The translations under genes were made by a program, and so were the position numbers. Below the pieces are notes generated by a model, which was given only the letters and a program-made list of their open reading frames with translations, was not told where the DNA came from and ran no database searches. A stretch of DNA of 64,000 nucleotides from Acholoe squamosa. Its lineage: Eukaryota; Annelida; Polychaeta; Phyllodocida; Polynoidae. Where the stretch lies: NCBI GenBank assembly GCA_949317995.1, contig OX439043.1, positions 2,596,501 to 2,660,500 on the forward strand. Direction: 5' to 3'. This document shows, one piece after another, positions 25,001 through 35,850 of the stretch; position 1 is the first letter of the stretch, and every line of letters starts with the position of its first letter.

Positions 25001-25086
25001 GGGGTCTGTCCCCATATATAAGGTACACCAGAGGTCTTTCCCCATGTATAAGGTACACCAGGAGTCTGTCCCCACGTACACCAGGG
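22046..25086 (-). repeat. 30-bp satellite, inverted block (array C2), about 101 units
   Basis: The same unit as at 20513-22045 but in the opposite orientation (GTACACCAGAGGTCTGTCCC then CATGTATAAG). The switch falls inside GGGGACACCAGGGGTCTGTC at about 22037-22056. C1 is therefore complementary to C2 over up to 1.5 kb, an extremely long imperfect inverted repeat. Because 30 is a multiple of three and five of six frames lack stops, frames of 844 codons (plus) and 1038 codons (minus) span the array. They translate to MYKVHQRSVP, CIRYTRGLSP, DRPLVYLIHG, TDLWCTLYMG or QTSGVPYTWG decapeptides and are not credible genes. Confidence 0.98.
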
Positions 25087-25387
25087 GAGGGGATTTTGGT
25101 TACAAAAAGGTGTTAGAAAATTCACTGACTAGAACAGAAGTTATGGGATCATCAATTTTTTTTACACATCCGCGAACTCTGGGTGCATCTGATATGCAGG
25201 GTGCGCCCCTTAGGGGGCACATGGTGCCTTCTGCCCTGTGTTGTTGGCATTATACTGGCAACACCGCATTACCTGATATTAGCGCTCTGAAAATCCAAAC
25301 GATGCGGGATTATAGCCTTGTCCAGCATTATTGATGACCAACAAACATATATATATATATATATGGTCATTGCACTTCCAGAGTCTT

Positions 25388-25770
25388 CAAATGATGCACC
25401 AATGCAGCACTGCCGTCGGTGAAGACCAAGGAGCATGGACCTGGGGGCATCATGCTGCATTGGTGCATCATGCTGCATTGGTGCATCATACTGCATTGGT
25501 GCATCATGCTGCATTGGTGCATCATGCTGCATTGGTGCATCATGTGAAACCCAAGGAACATGGACCTGGGGGCATCATGCTGTATTGGTGCATCATGCTG
25601 CATTGGTGCATCATGCTGCATTGGTGCATCATGCTGCATTGGTGCATCATGCTGCATTGGTGAATCATGTGAAACCCAAGGAACATGGACCTTGGGGCAT
25701 CATGCTGTATTGGTGCATCATGCTGCATTGGTGCATCATGAAGACCAAGGAACATGGACCTGGGGGAATC
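25388..25770. repeat. 18-bp repeats in a 125-bp higher-order unit (array D)
   Basis: The 18-mer GCATCATGCTGCATTGGT repeats five times within a 125-bp unit that also carries GACCAAGGAACATGGACCTG. Two 125-bp units and a 69-bp partial are present (CATGGAC at 25434, 25559, 25684 and 25753). The words are those of the GCATCATG foldback family. Confidence 0.92.
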
Positions 25771-25814
25771 CTCCTGCTATTGAAGTGTGAGAAAGGCTTC
25801 CTATTTCCCTTATC

Positions 25815-26976
25815 TATCATATATTATGCTGTCCTTAAAGTGCCAACTAATCCCCCCAGTTTGACAACATTGCCCATATATCCTGTATCATGCTACCCTT
25901 ACAATGCTAACACATTCTCCTGTCTATAACATTTCCCATATATCCTGTATCATGCTTCCCTTACAATGCTAACACATTCTCCTGTCTATAACATTTTCCA
26001 AATATATCCTGTATCATGCTTCCCTTACAATGTTAACACATTCTCCTGTCTATCACATTTCCCATATATCCTGTATCATGCTTCCCTTACAATGTTAACA
26101 CATTCTCCTGTCTATAACATTTCCCATATATCCTGTATCATGCTTCCCTTACAATGTTAACACATTCTCCTGTCTATAACATTTCCCATACATCCTGTAT
26201 CATGCTTCCCTTACAATGCCAACTAATCCCCCCAGTTTGACAACATTGCCCATATATCCTGTATCATGCTACCCTTACAATGCTAACACATTCTCCTGTC
26301 TATAACATTTCCCATATATCCTTATCATGCTTCCCTTACAATGCTAACACATTCTCCTGTCTATATCATTTCCTATATATCCTGTATCATGCTTCCCTTA
26401 CAATGTTAACACATTCTCCTGTCTATATCATTTCCTATATATCCTGTATCATGCTACCCTTACAATGTTAACACATTCTCCTGTCTATAACATTTCCTAT
26501 ATATCCTGTATCATGCTACGCTTACAATGTTAACACATTCTCCTGTCTATAACATTTCCTATATATCCTGTATCATGCTTCCCTTACAATGCCAACTAAT
26601 CCCCCCAGTTTGACAACATTGCCCATATATCCTGTATCATGCTACCCTTACAATGTTAACACATTCTCCTGTCTATAACATTTCCCATATATCCTGTATC
26701 ATGCTACGCTTACAATGTTAACACATTCTCCTGTCTATAACATTTCCTATATATCCTGTATCATGCTTCCCTTACAATGTTAAGACATTCTCCTGTCTAT
26801 AACATTTCCCACATATCCTGTATCATGCTTCCCTTACAATGTTAACACATTCTCCTGTTTATAACATTTCCTATATATCCTGTATCATGTTACGCTTACA
26901 ATGTTAACACATTCTCCTGTCTATAACATTTCCCATATATCCTGTATCATGTTACGCTTACAATGTTAACACATCC
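25815..26976. repeat. 62-bp tandem array (array E), about 18 units
   Basis: Unit CCCATATATCCTGTATCATG, CTTCCCTTACAATGCTAACA, CATTCTCCTGTCTATAACAT, TT. A variant segment GCCAACTAATCCCCCCAGTT replaces the middle at 25842, 26218 and 26591. These variants are spaced 376 and 373 bp apart, so a six-unit higher-order repeat has been duplicated. Confidence 0.95.
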
Positions 26977-27071
26977 TTCCAACCCCTGCCAACCCACCAT
27001 GTGATAGTCTGGCAGCAAAATGGCGATTGTCATTTTGATTTTATTTTATTTGATATTTCCCTCTACTTTGC

Positions 27072-27258
27072 TCAACAGCCCTGGTGAGTCCCTCACCAAG
27101 GCTGCATTGAGGCACCATGCAGACCCTACAGGATCGACAAACTTCCAGAAGGCCGCCATGCTGCTTTAATAAAGTACTGGTAAGCAGACTCACCAGCACC
27201 TTATTGGTGCATCATGACAACCGATGGCCATGATGCACTCCTGCATCAGCGGCCTTAT
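27072..27258. mobile_element. TTAA foldback element, partial copy
   Basis: Carries CCTGGTGAGTCCCTCACCA, a CATGCAGACCCTACAGGATC centre, a GTACTGGTAAGCAGACTCACC turn and the right side CACTCCTGCATCAGCGGCCT. The outer left end is missing. Confidence 0.75.
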
Positions 27259-27777
27259 GCACCGACATGGTTAGACCTGCGCCTTTCACCAATCAGTTTT
27301 ATGCAGCAGTAACAGGCCATATACAGTTGTCAACTGTCAATTCACATTGTCAAATGCAAAGTCAATAGTCAATGAAAAATGAAAACTCAATCACCGTCTG
27401 TTTGCTGTCCACTGACAACTGCCAATTCTCATGTCCTAACTTGTGACAGGTATCATTTAACATTAGGGAGTGGGTGAGTAAGGGAATGAGGGAAGTGAAA
27501 GAGCACTGTCACCTACAGTTGTAGCTGCATGGTGTGCACTGGCACTGCACTATGCTAATTACTGTTACCCTGATTAAATACATAGACAATGCTCCAAGGC
27601 AGATTATCATTGGTCACTATTTGGATATCTCTGTCTCATGAGGGTTACAATGCGAGATTGGTATCAGCATGAAACAAGAAATGCCGTTGTGACCGCGTAA
27701 AAAAACGCCTCCCGCTGTTATTTTGTATTGTGAGACCTCATCACATGGGGCAAATGCAATCATCATAGCGCACTCCC

Positions 27778-27808
27778 GTACCGCTTTGCGGTACCGCCGC
27801 TACGCGGC
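27778..27808. other. Two adjacent GC-rich perfect hairpins
   Basis: GTACCGC-TTT-GCGGTAC (27778-27794) is followed at once by GCCGC-TAC-GCGGC (27796-27808). They sit between CTCCCGC/GGGAGGCGC inverted words, within a small patch much richer in GC than its surroundings. The function is not known. Confidence 0.6.
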
Positions 27809-27890
27809 CTGGGAGGCGCTAAAAAAGGCCCAGGTGCTCACAGATTTGGAGAGGCCATTATTTCATGCCTTATAAAAGACAGATGCTCAT

Positions 27891-28006
27891 TTAACCCTGT
27901 AAGGGCCGCTGATGCATTGATGCATCATGAATATTGCAATTCATTGGAGCATCATGCCAACCCTACGGGGTCGATACGTTACTGCATCAGCGACCCTTAA
28001 AGGGTA
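27891..28006. mobile_element. TTAA foldback element, internally deleted copy
   Basis: The left end TTAACCCTGTAAGGGCCGCT and the right end CTGCATCAGCGACCCTTAAA flank a short core with GCATCATG and a CCCTACGGGGTCGATAC centre. Confidence 0.75.
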
Positions 28007-28211
28007 GGGGTCTAGTTCTCAGTGCTTGACCCTCATATCTCCGGCACTTATACAAGACCAGCAATTATTCAGAACCCAGTGCTTCAGTAGAGTATACCCC
28101 CCAGATAAGGGTCAATTTATGATGAATATGAACCCTAAGGCTTCATGTCATTAGTAGGGGTTTTAAAAAGTCATTGAAGATGTTGATAAGCTATTACTAA
28201 GTCTAAAAGTG

Positions 28212-28385
28212 GTGGTTCAGTCTATCTGTAGGTGTTTATGTCATATTCAGCTTATATTGATGGGTTTTATGGTACACTTCATGTACTGGTTCAGTCTATC
28301 TGTAAGTGTTTATGTCATATTCAGCTTATATTGAGATGGGCTTCATGGGCTTAATGGTACACTTCATGTACTGGTTCAGTCTGTC
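28212..28385. repeat. Two to three tandem copies of a 75-85-bp unit
   Basis: GGTTCAGTCTATCTGTA starts at 28213, 28288 and 28373 (the last truncated). It is followed by GTGTTTATGTCATATTCAGC and ends in GGTACACTTCATGTACT. Confidence 0.85.
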
Positions 28386-28467
28386 TGACTGACTTTGATG
28401 AGACGCAGCATGTTACCAAGAACGAGGCTAGTAGTGAAGGTGTAAATGGTGTGTAATTACCCTCCAT

Positions 28468-29216
28468 AACCCTTTATGCATTAACGCCTCTTGTCCATTG
28501 GTCAGCATAATGCATTTAAGCAACCCTGGAGAGTAACTCACCATGGCTGCATTCGATGCATCATGCGGACCTTACAGGGGATGATACACTCCCAGCGGGT
28601 CGTTATGATGCTCCAATACTCCAACACTCACCAGCACATCATTGGTGCCTCATGTGGCCCTTACACTCCCAGCGGGTCGTTATGATGCTCCAATACTCCA
28701 ACACTCACCAGCACATCATTGGTGCCTCATGTGGCCCTTACACTCCACGCGGGTCGTTATGATGCTCCAAGTACTCCAACACCCACCAGCACATCATTGG
28801 TGCCTCATGTGGCCCTTACACTCCCAGAGGGTCGTTATGATGCTCCAATACTCCAACACTCACCAGCACATCATTGGTGCCTCATGTGGCCCTTACACTC
28901 CCAGCGGGTCGTTATGATGCTCCAAGTACTCCAACACTCACCAGCACATCATTGGTGCCTCATGTGGCCCTTACACTCCCAGCGGGTCGTCATGATGCTC
29001 CAAGTACTCCAACACTCACCAGCACATCATTGGTGCCTCATGTGGCCCTTACACTCCCAGAGGGTCGTCATGATGCTCCAAGTACTCCAACACCCACCAG
29101 CACATCATTGGTGCCTCATGTGGCCCTTACACTCCCAGAGGGTCGTCATGATGCTCCAAGTACTCCAACACTCACCAGCACATCATTGGTGCCTCATGTA
29201 GCCCTTACAGGCTTAA
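28468..29216. mobile_element. TTAA foldback element with an internally amplified segment (array F)
   Basis: A recognisable left part (GCCTCTTGTCCATTGGTCAG, CTGGAGAGTAACTCACCATG) and right TTAA enclose about eight tandem units of 77-78 bp at 28585-29205. Each unit is the element's own right-centre: CACTCCCAGCGGGTCGTTATG, GATGCTCCAA, CACTCACCAGCACATCATTG, GTGCCTCATG. This is the clearest example here of an array grown inside a copy of the element. Confidence 0.88.
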
Positions 29217-30236
29217 TATACCACACATTAGGTATCAGGCCGGAAAGGATACCCACGGGTTATCTCATGGAGTATCTATTCTGTGTGGCTGACATGGATG
29301 GGGTATCAGGGCAGAACCAGTGTACCTTGCACAGGTCACTGCTACATGTGCTAAAACTATGTGTATGATCTGCACCTTTATGTCATGGCTGATACGAACG
29401 TCACTATAAAATAGTACTGGACATGTTGTATTCAATGGGGGGATGGAATACAATGTGTCCGTATTCAATGGCTGTTCAAAATTCAAGATGGCGGATATAA
29501 ACAAGATGCAGGCACTTTGAGACTGAGTAAAAATAGCAATTTAACCCTGTAGGCCATGACATAAATGCAAATGTCAATGAGCATGGGATATTTTTGCCGA
29601 GGTGAATACGATGCAAAAATATCAAATATATCAAATGAATAGGCAAGGCTGCAAGTTATCTCCCTACCCTGAAATCTAATTCAATAAACCCTACAACCCC
29701 TACTTTTATTGTCAGATAATGGGTGAGAATGGGATTTATAGGTTGGTGGAATGCTGGGATTTAAGGTTCAAGGTCCACTGATCCTGTCATCTTTTAACAA
29801 CATGTTTATATCGTGTAATTCTTAAGGGCCGCTGATACAACCTAACACTGAAGCCACAGGGGTCTAGTGGGGGTGATAAATAAGATTCTGAAATTTTGAA
29901 ATATTTTAGAAAAAATCAATGTGGATCATTTTGAAGTGACACTGTAAACATGTATGAATTCCTGGCAATGAGAAGAAAGAGTTGTATACTTTATACAACC
30001 CATTTTCTGAGTCAGTCCTGTGTACCTTATGTAGAAAGGTAATAAAGGGTTACAGGTGCTGTGCTGCCTACCACCATCACTCAATCTGAGTATGATGCAG
30101 TGGACATGAGGCACTGCTACAGCTTAAAGGTCTAAGTGCTTTATTTGTATTTGTTATAATGATGCACCAATACAATACTGGTGCAACGCGCCGAATCGAA
30201 CTTCATGCAATACTCATACGGACATGGGGTACGATG
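29217..30236. other. Unassigned DNA
   Basis: No gene was recognised. A CTTAAGGGCCGCTGATACAA word near 29821 suggests a stray end of the foldback family. Confidence 0.5.
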
Positions 30237-30319
30237 GTAAAGGTTCACGAGAATTGGTCTGAGTGAGGTGGAGTCACGTGAGATAACCCTAACTCAGACC
30301 AATTCATGTGAGCCTTTAC
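30237..30319. mobile_element. Small palindromic element, 28-bp arms
   Basis: GTAAAGGTTCACGAGAATTG at 30237 faces CAATTCATGTGAGCCTTTAC at 30300-30319. The arms continue GTCTGAGT/AACTCAGAC. The loop contains a CACGTG word. Confidence 0.65.
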
Positions 30320-30666
30320 ATTTATCTCATGATGTTTCAATGAGAAATGCTCCAAATTTCATTTATTTTGAACAAATTAATGATCTAAACATAGTTAGCT
30401 GGCCATTTAGGATGCTAGAACTACCTGTGCAACATAGGTTAGGGTTATTGCATTGGGGTGTGAAATACAGGGTCCTTGGTTAAACCTATGGAGCTTCAGT
30501 ATTCAACTTAAAAGGAAAGACCACCCTATTTTCATGTTGACTTATTTCGCTGGGCTTTGTGTTAAATAAAAAGATTTTGACATATATAGCAAAATTTACA
30601 CTACCCTTAGGGAGAGGAGCAGACATTTCTGATGCATTGTATGACGTCACGATTGACCAAATAAGT

Positions 30667-30821
30667 ATATAGGAATGACGAATTTTGTGTATCGAATGTT
30701 TGTATTGACATCAAGAGCCGGTCATATTTCCCTCAAGTGAGTTATACGAACGAGAGGGAAATGTGACCGGCTCTCGATGTCAATACAAACATTCGATACA
30801 CAAAATTCATCATTCCTATAT
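30667..30821. other. Near-perfect 68-bp-arm hairpin inside the left end of the 4.5-kb element
   Basis: Arms 30667-30734 and 30754-30821 differ at three positions. The loop is 19 bp. The hairpin interrupts the left inverted repeat of the 4.5-kb element: flanking sequence on both sides of it matches the right end, but the hairpin does not. It may be a foldback element nested in the larger one, or a source of hairpin RNA. Confidence 0.8.
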
Positions 30822-31134
30822 TTATTTTTACATGTTTAGGCACAGGGAAGCGATGAAATCAAACAAAAACTCACTGTTTAATTGAACTTTCAGTACGGGG
30901 GACGCCATGACACCTTGCTCAACTGCGGACTTCGGTTTGTCAATGCACCGCAGAAAATATAGTTCTGATCCAAAAATCAATCATCTTACGATTAACTGAC
31001 ACTTTCATAAATTTTCAATTCAAAATAATTTTTATTTGCACTAAAATAGAATTTATGAGGGTAGTTTAGCACTTACAGGAAAGATTTTTAGTTTAAATCT
31101 ACCGCACATCATTGCCAGCATACAACCGTCCCAT

Positions 31135-34100
31135 ATTCTCATTCAGTTCTATACTGAGAAGCGCCCATAGACTTATCATTACGTGAACAAAGCTAAAACT
31201 AAATAATTTCTCCTGGGCTTAATATTTCGAATTTCTGGGTGGGGTTTGCGCCAAATATTAGTTTAATTATTCTAGTTTTTAGCCTCTTAAGGATTTTTAG
31301 GGGGTTGAAGCCTAAAATGTCAAAAAAAAAATAAAGCATTTTGATGTCTGGCCGTATCAGTCATTTCCATATACTTTCAATGCTAAAATAGGCCCATGTC
31401 GACCAAAACTAAATGAGCTGTCATTAAATAAATCCTGAATACTTTTTAATGGGAGTACGATGGTAAACAAGTAAAATAACTCAAGTTTACTATGTATTAG
31501 TCTCAGTGCTGAAAATTAGGCCTAACCCCCCAATACAAAAATTATTCTGTAGGTGCGCCTTATAGCTGTCCCCATAGACTTATCATTACGTGAACAAAGC
31601 TAAAACTAAATAATTTCTCCTGGGCTTAATATTTCGAATTTCTGGGTGGGGATTGCGCCAAATATTAGTTTAACTATTCTAGTTTTTAGCCTCTTAAGGA
31701 TTTTTAGGGGGTTGAAGCCTAAGATGTCAAAAAAAAAATAAAGCATTTTGATGTCTGGCCGTATCAGTCATTTCCATATACTTTCAATGCTAAAATAGGC
31801 CCATGTCGACCAAAACTAAAACAGCTATAACATATTAACCACTGCATACTTTTTAATGGGAATATGATGGGAACGAAGTAAAATATCCCAAGTTTAATTT
31901 GTATTAACCCCAGTGCTGAGATGTAGGCCTAACTAGCTTAAAAAAATTCGTATATTAAGTGTTCCATTCAGTGCTTCTACCAGTACAGTCCCCATAGACT
32001 TATCATTACGTGAACAAAGCTAAAAGTAAATAATTTCTCCTGACCTTAATATTTCGAATTTCTGCGTGGGGTTTGCGCCAAATATTAGTTTAATTCCTCT
32101 AGTTTTTAGCCTCTTAAGGATTTTTAGGGGGTTGAAGCCTAAAATGTCAAAAAAGAATAAAGCATTTTGATGTCTGGCCGTATCAGTCATTTCCATATAC
32201 TTTCAATGCTAAAATAGGCCCATGTCGACCACAAGTAAATGAGCTGTCATTAAATAAATCCTGAATACTTTTTAATGGGAATATGATGGGAACGAAGTAA
32301 AATATCCCAAGTTTAATGTGTATTAACCTCAGTGCTGAGATGTAGGCCTAACTAGCTTAAAAAAATTCGTATATTAAGTGTTCCATTCAGTGCTTCTACC
32401 GGTACAGTCCCCATAGTCATAGAGTTATCATTACGTGAACAAAGCTAAAACTAAATAATTTCTCCTGGGCTTAATATTTCGAATTTCTGGGTGGGGATTG
32501 CGCCAAATATTAGTTTAACTATTCTAGTTTTTAGCCTCTTAAGGATTTTTAGGGGGTTGAAGCCTAAGATGTCAAAAAAAAAATAAAGCATTTTGATGTC
32601 TGGCCGTATCAGTCATTTCCATATACTTTCAATGCTAAAATAGGCCCATGTCGACCAAAACTAAATGAGCTGTCATTAAATAAATCCTGAATACTTTTTA
32701 ATGGGAGTACGATGGTAAACAAGTAAAATAACTCAAGTTTACTATGTATTAGTCTCAGTGCTGAAAATTAGGCCTAACCCCCCAATACAAAAATTATTCT
32801 GTAGGTGCGCCTTATAGCTGTCCCCATAGACTTATCATTACGTGAACAAAGCTAAAACTAAATAATTTCTCCTGGGCTTAATATTTCGAATTTCTGGGTG
32901 GGGATTGCGCCAAATATTAGTTTAACTATTCTAGTTTTTAGCCTCTTAAGGATTTTTAGGGGGTTGAAGCCTAAGATGTCAAAAAAAAAATAAAGCATTT
33001 TGATGTCTGGCCGTATCAGTCATTTCCATATACTTTCAATGCTAAAATAGGCCCATGTCGACCAAAACTAAAACAGCTATAACATATTAACCACTGCATA
33101 CTTTTTAATGGGAATATGATGGGAACGAAGTAAAATATCCCAAGTTTAATTTGTATTAACCTCAGTGCTGAGATGTAGGCCTAACTAGCTTAAAAAAATT
33201 CGTATATTAAGTGTTCCATTCAGTGCTTCTACCAGTACAGTCCCCATAGACTTATCATTACGTGAACAAAGCTAAAAGTAAATAATTTCTCCTGACCTTA
33301 ATATTTCGAATTTCTGCGTGGGGTTTGCGCCAAATATTAGTTTAATTCCTCTAGTTTTTAGCCTCTTAAGGATTTTTAGGGGGTTGAAGCCTAAAATGTC
33401 AAAAAAAAATAAAGCATTTTGATGTCTGGCCGTATCAGTCATTTCCATATACTTTCAATGCTAAAATAGGCCCATGTCGACCACAAGTAAATGAGCTGTC
33501 ATTAAATAAATCCTGAATACTTTTTAATGGGAATATGATGGGAACGAAGTAAAATATCCCAAGTTTAATGTGTATTAACCTCAGTGCTGAGATGTAGGCC
33601 TAACTAGCTTAAAAAAATTCGTATATTAAGTGTTCCATTCAGTGCTTCTACCGGTACAGTCCCCATAGTCATAGAGTTATCATTACGTGAACAAAGCTAA
33701 AACTAAATAATTTCTCCTGGGCTTAATATTTCGAATTTCTGGGTGGGGATTGCGCCAAATATTAGTTTAACTATTCTAGTTTTTAGCCTCTTAAGGATTT
33801 TTAGGGGGTTGAAGCCTAAAATGTCAAACAAAAAATAAAGCATTTTGATGTCTGGCCGTGACATTGCTCCCATAGAGATTGCACTGAGGCTCAGATCAGC
33901 AGTACATTATTTGCAGTTTAAATTTTTATTTGAACCTTTTATGGGAAATTACACCACTCTCATGGTAGATTTCATCATTTTACAGTGCTTGGGGGGGTTA
34001 TTTTTTTGTTTTTGTCAAAATTAAGCCGGAAAATAATTAAATTCGTTGCCTTGACCCAGATTTTCACCGATCAGCTGATCGCCTACACTTGCCATACATA

Positions 34101-34380
34101 TAACTTAATCTCCGAGCAGATGTTTTATCTTAAGCATTGCCAGCATACAACCGTCCCATATTCTCATTCAGTTCTATACTGAGTAGCGCCCATAGACTTA
34201 TCATTACGTGAACAAAGTCAAAACTAAATAATTTCTCCTGGGCTTAATATTTCGATTTTCTGGGTGGGGATTGCGCCAAATATTAGTTTAACTATTCTAG
34301 TTTTTAGCCTCTTAAGGATTTTTAGGGGGTTGAAGCCTAAAATGTCAAACAAAATATAAAGCATTTTGATGTCTGGCCGT
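31135..34380. repeat. 407-425-bp tandem repeat with a 1252-bp higher-order unit (array G)
   Basis: The anchor TTATCATTACGTGAACAAAG occurs at 31173, 31580, 32000, 32425, 32832, 33252, 33677 and 34199. The spacings are 407, 420, 425, 407, 420, 425 and 522 bp. The pattern is two copies of a three-unit block of 1252 bp plus one unit. A further partial unit lies at about 34140-34380, after about 280 bp of unrelated sequence. Each unit has CTCTTAAGGATTTTTAGGGG and GATGTCTGGCCGTATCAGTC. The flank ATACAACCGTCCCATATTCT occurs at both outer ends. Confidence 0.95.
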
Positions 34381-35428
34381 ATCAGCATTATTTCTTGCTT
34401 CTTGGGTAGAATTTCTATACGAAGCCATAATTAGCAGACGACGCAAGTAGTCCCTTGCCAACCGGAAATGGGTTTGATTCCTGCGCCCCGTGATGAGGCC
34501 GGAAGGAGGGGTAATACAGTCAAAATGTCAAATAACTTTTTGGCAAATACGAATCCATATATCGTAAATAATCACAATATGCTTTACCGTGCGTTAGTCT
34601 ATGGGAGTCCAGAATCTTACTAAACATGTAAAAATAAAGCACAATATTGACTGCACAGCACTGTTAGTCAGCACAGAAATGCTCAGATTTTGTGTTAAAC
34701 TGATTGTTTATTTCTTCTGTCAATAAATACAATATAACCCCAGAGAGTACTCTTTTGTAATGTAATGATGGGGAGAGGGCACTCTTATATTTAATAAGAT
34801 GTTTTCCAGAAGTGCCCATACTAAATCAATGCAGCACCTGCTGTATTTGGTCAATTGTGACGTCATACCATGCTGCAGAGAAGCCTTCTTCTCTCCCCTA
34901 GAGTACTGCTTATTTCACTCTCTATGCCTAAATCTTTTAATTAGCATAACTACCATTGAAACAATGTGACATGAAAAAGGGTGGTCTTTTCTTTTAAGAT
35001 AACTATGAGGTCATACCACCATACATATAGTTGCCGTAATAAGGGCCTTCCCTCCAAGTGCCCCTTGATAGTCTTGTGTCTTTTTTCAATACAACCAAAC
35101 TTCCACAAGCTTTTGAGCCCAATAAACCCTTAAAGTGCATAGACAAAATGGGAATAATGTCTTCAGTGTTCTGGTGAAGTGTCATAGATATATGGGTACT
35201 GAATGCCATGCTATTGGTAAATATGGGTTACATATTTGGGTATGAGACATAATTATCATCTTGGCAGTAAGCCCTAAGCTTGTAGGATTATGGGTAGGGT
35301 GGTCACATGTGTCACCATGTTTGGTAAACGTCTATATACAAACATATCCTGCTAGGTATGTATTGCACCTTAGGGCAATATACGGAACAAGTAATTAATG
35401 GATATGTCATGACGCTTGACTGATATCA

Positions 35429-35484
35429 AACAATAACATGCAACGAGGGGGCAGAGCACCCCGAGTTTCATGTTATTGTTGGAT
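35429..35484. repeat. Short palindrome
   Basis: AACAATAACATG...CATGTTATTGTT with GAGGGGGC / CACCCCGAG between. A small hairpin, possibly a trimmed element. Confidence 0.5.
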
Positions 35485-35554
35485 ATATTACACAATTGGA
35501 TATATTACACGATTAATCAATAGATAATCAATAGAAAATCACTAAATATAATTT

Positions 35555-35850
35555 GAAAACAAAAATTGTTCCCCTCCACCGGGACTCAAAGCCTGTACAC
35601 ACACCTCGGCACCCAGCTTGGCTTGGTTTGAACGCGTCCAGCAGTCGTCGCGGTTATGGGAGCAGCAGGGAGAAACACTGCGGAAAAAAAATATACGCCC
35701 GGACCGGGACTCATCCCGCCTACCTCTAGAAGCTGAGTGAAATGCGCTAACCACTAGACCATTGGTACACACACCTCAGTGCCCAGCAGCCGTTGGATTA
35801 GTTTCAACGCGTCCTCAAACAGTCCTCGTCGTTATGGGAGCAGTAGCGCC
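35555..35850 (-). mobile_element. tRNA-derived SINE with a duplicated body
   Basis: On the minus strand, 35766 to about 35694 reads as a tRNA-like head: A box TGGTCTAGTGGTTAGCGC and a B-box-like GGATGAGTCC. A T8 run follows, then a body ending near 35555. A second copy of about 80 bp of the body, with CACACACCTC, AACGCGTCC and GTTATGGGAGCAG words, lies on the other side of the head (35766-35850). The order is body, head, body. A real SINE normally has one body, so this is a rearrangement or two nested insertions. Confidence 0.65.

Larger units (their letters stand above)
30508..34997. mobile_element. 4.5-kb DNA-transposon-like element with long inverted ends and a satellite core
   Basis: The ends are TTAAAAGGAAAGACCACC on the left and the reverse complement of TTAAAAGAAAAGACCACC on the right. 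Similarity between the ends is patchy but extends well inside: GGGAGAGGAGCAG/GGGAGAGAAGAAG, TATGACGTCAC with TTGACCAAATA, and TTTTTACATGTTTAG at about 30826 and 34618-34632. The TTAA at each edge may be the target site. No transposase-like frame is present, so it is nonautonomous. Its interior is mostly the 407-425-bp tandem repeat. The architecture of inverted ends around tandem repeats resembles the 'pearl'-type elements described from bivalves; that comparison is from memory. Confidence 0.7.

Noticed and set aside
20432-25058. Reading frames of up to 844 and 1038 codons on both strands, with decapeptide repeats
   Set aside because: The 30-bp unit is stop-free in five frames, frames overlap on both strands, and peptides change at each one-base indel and at the inversion. 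This is satellite, not a protein family.
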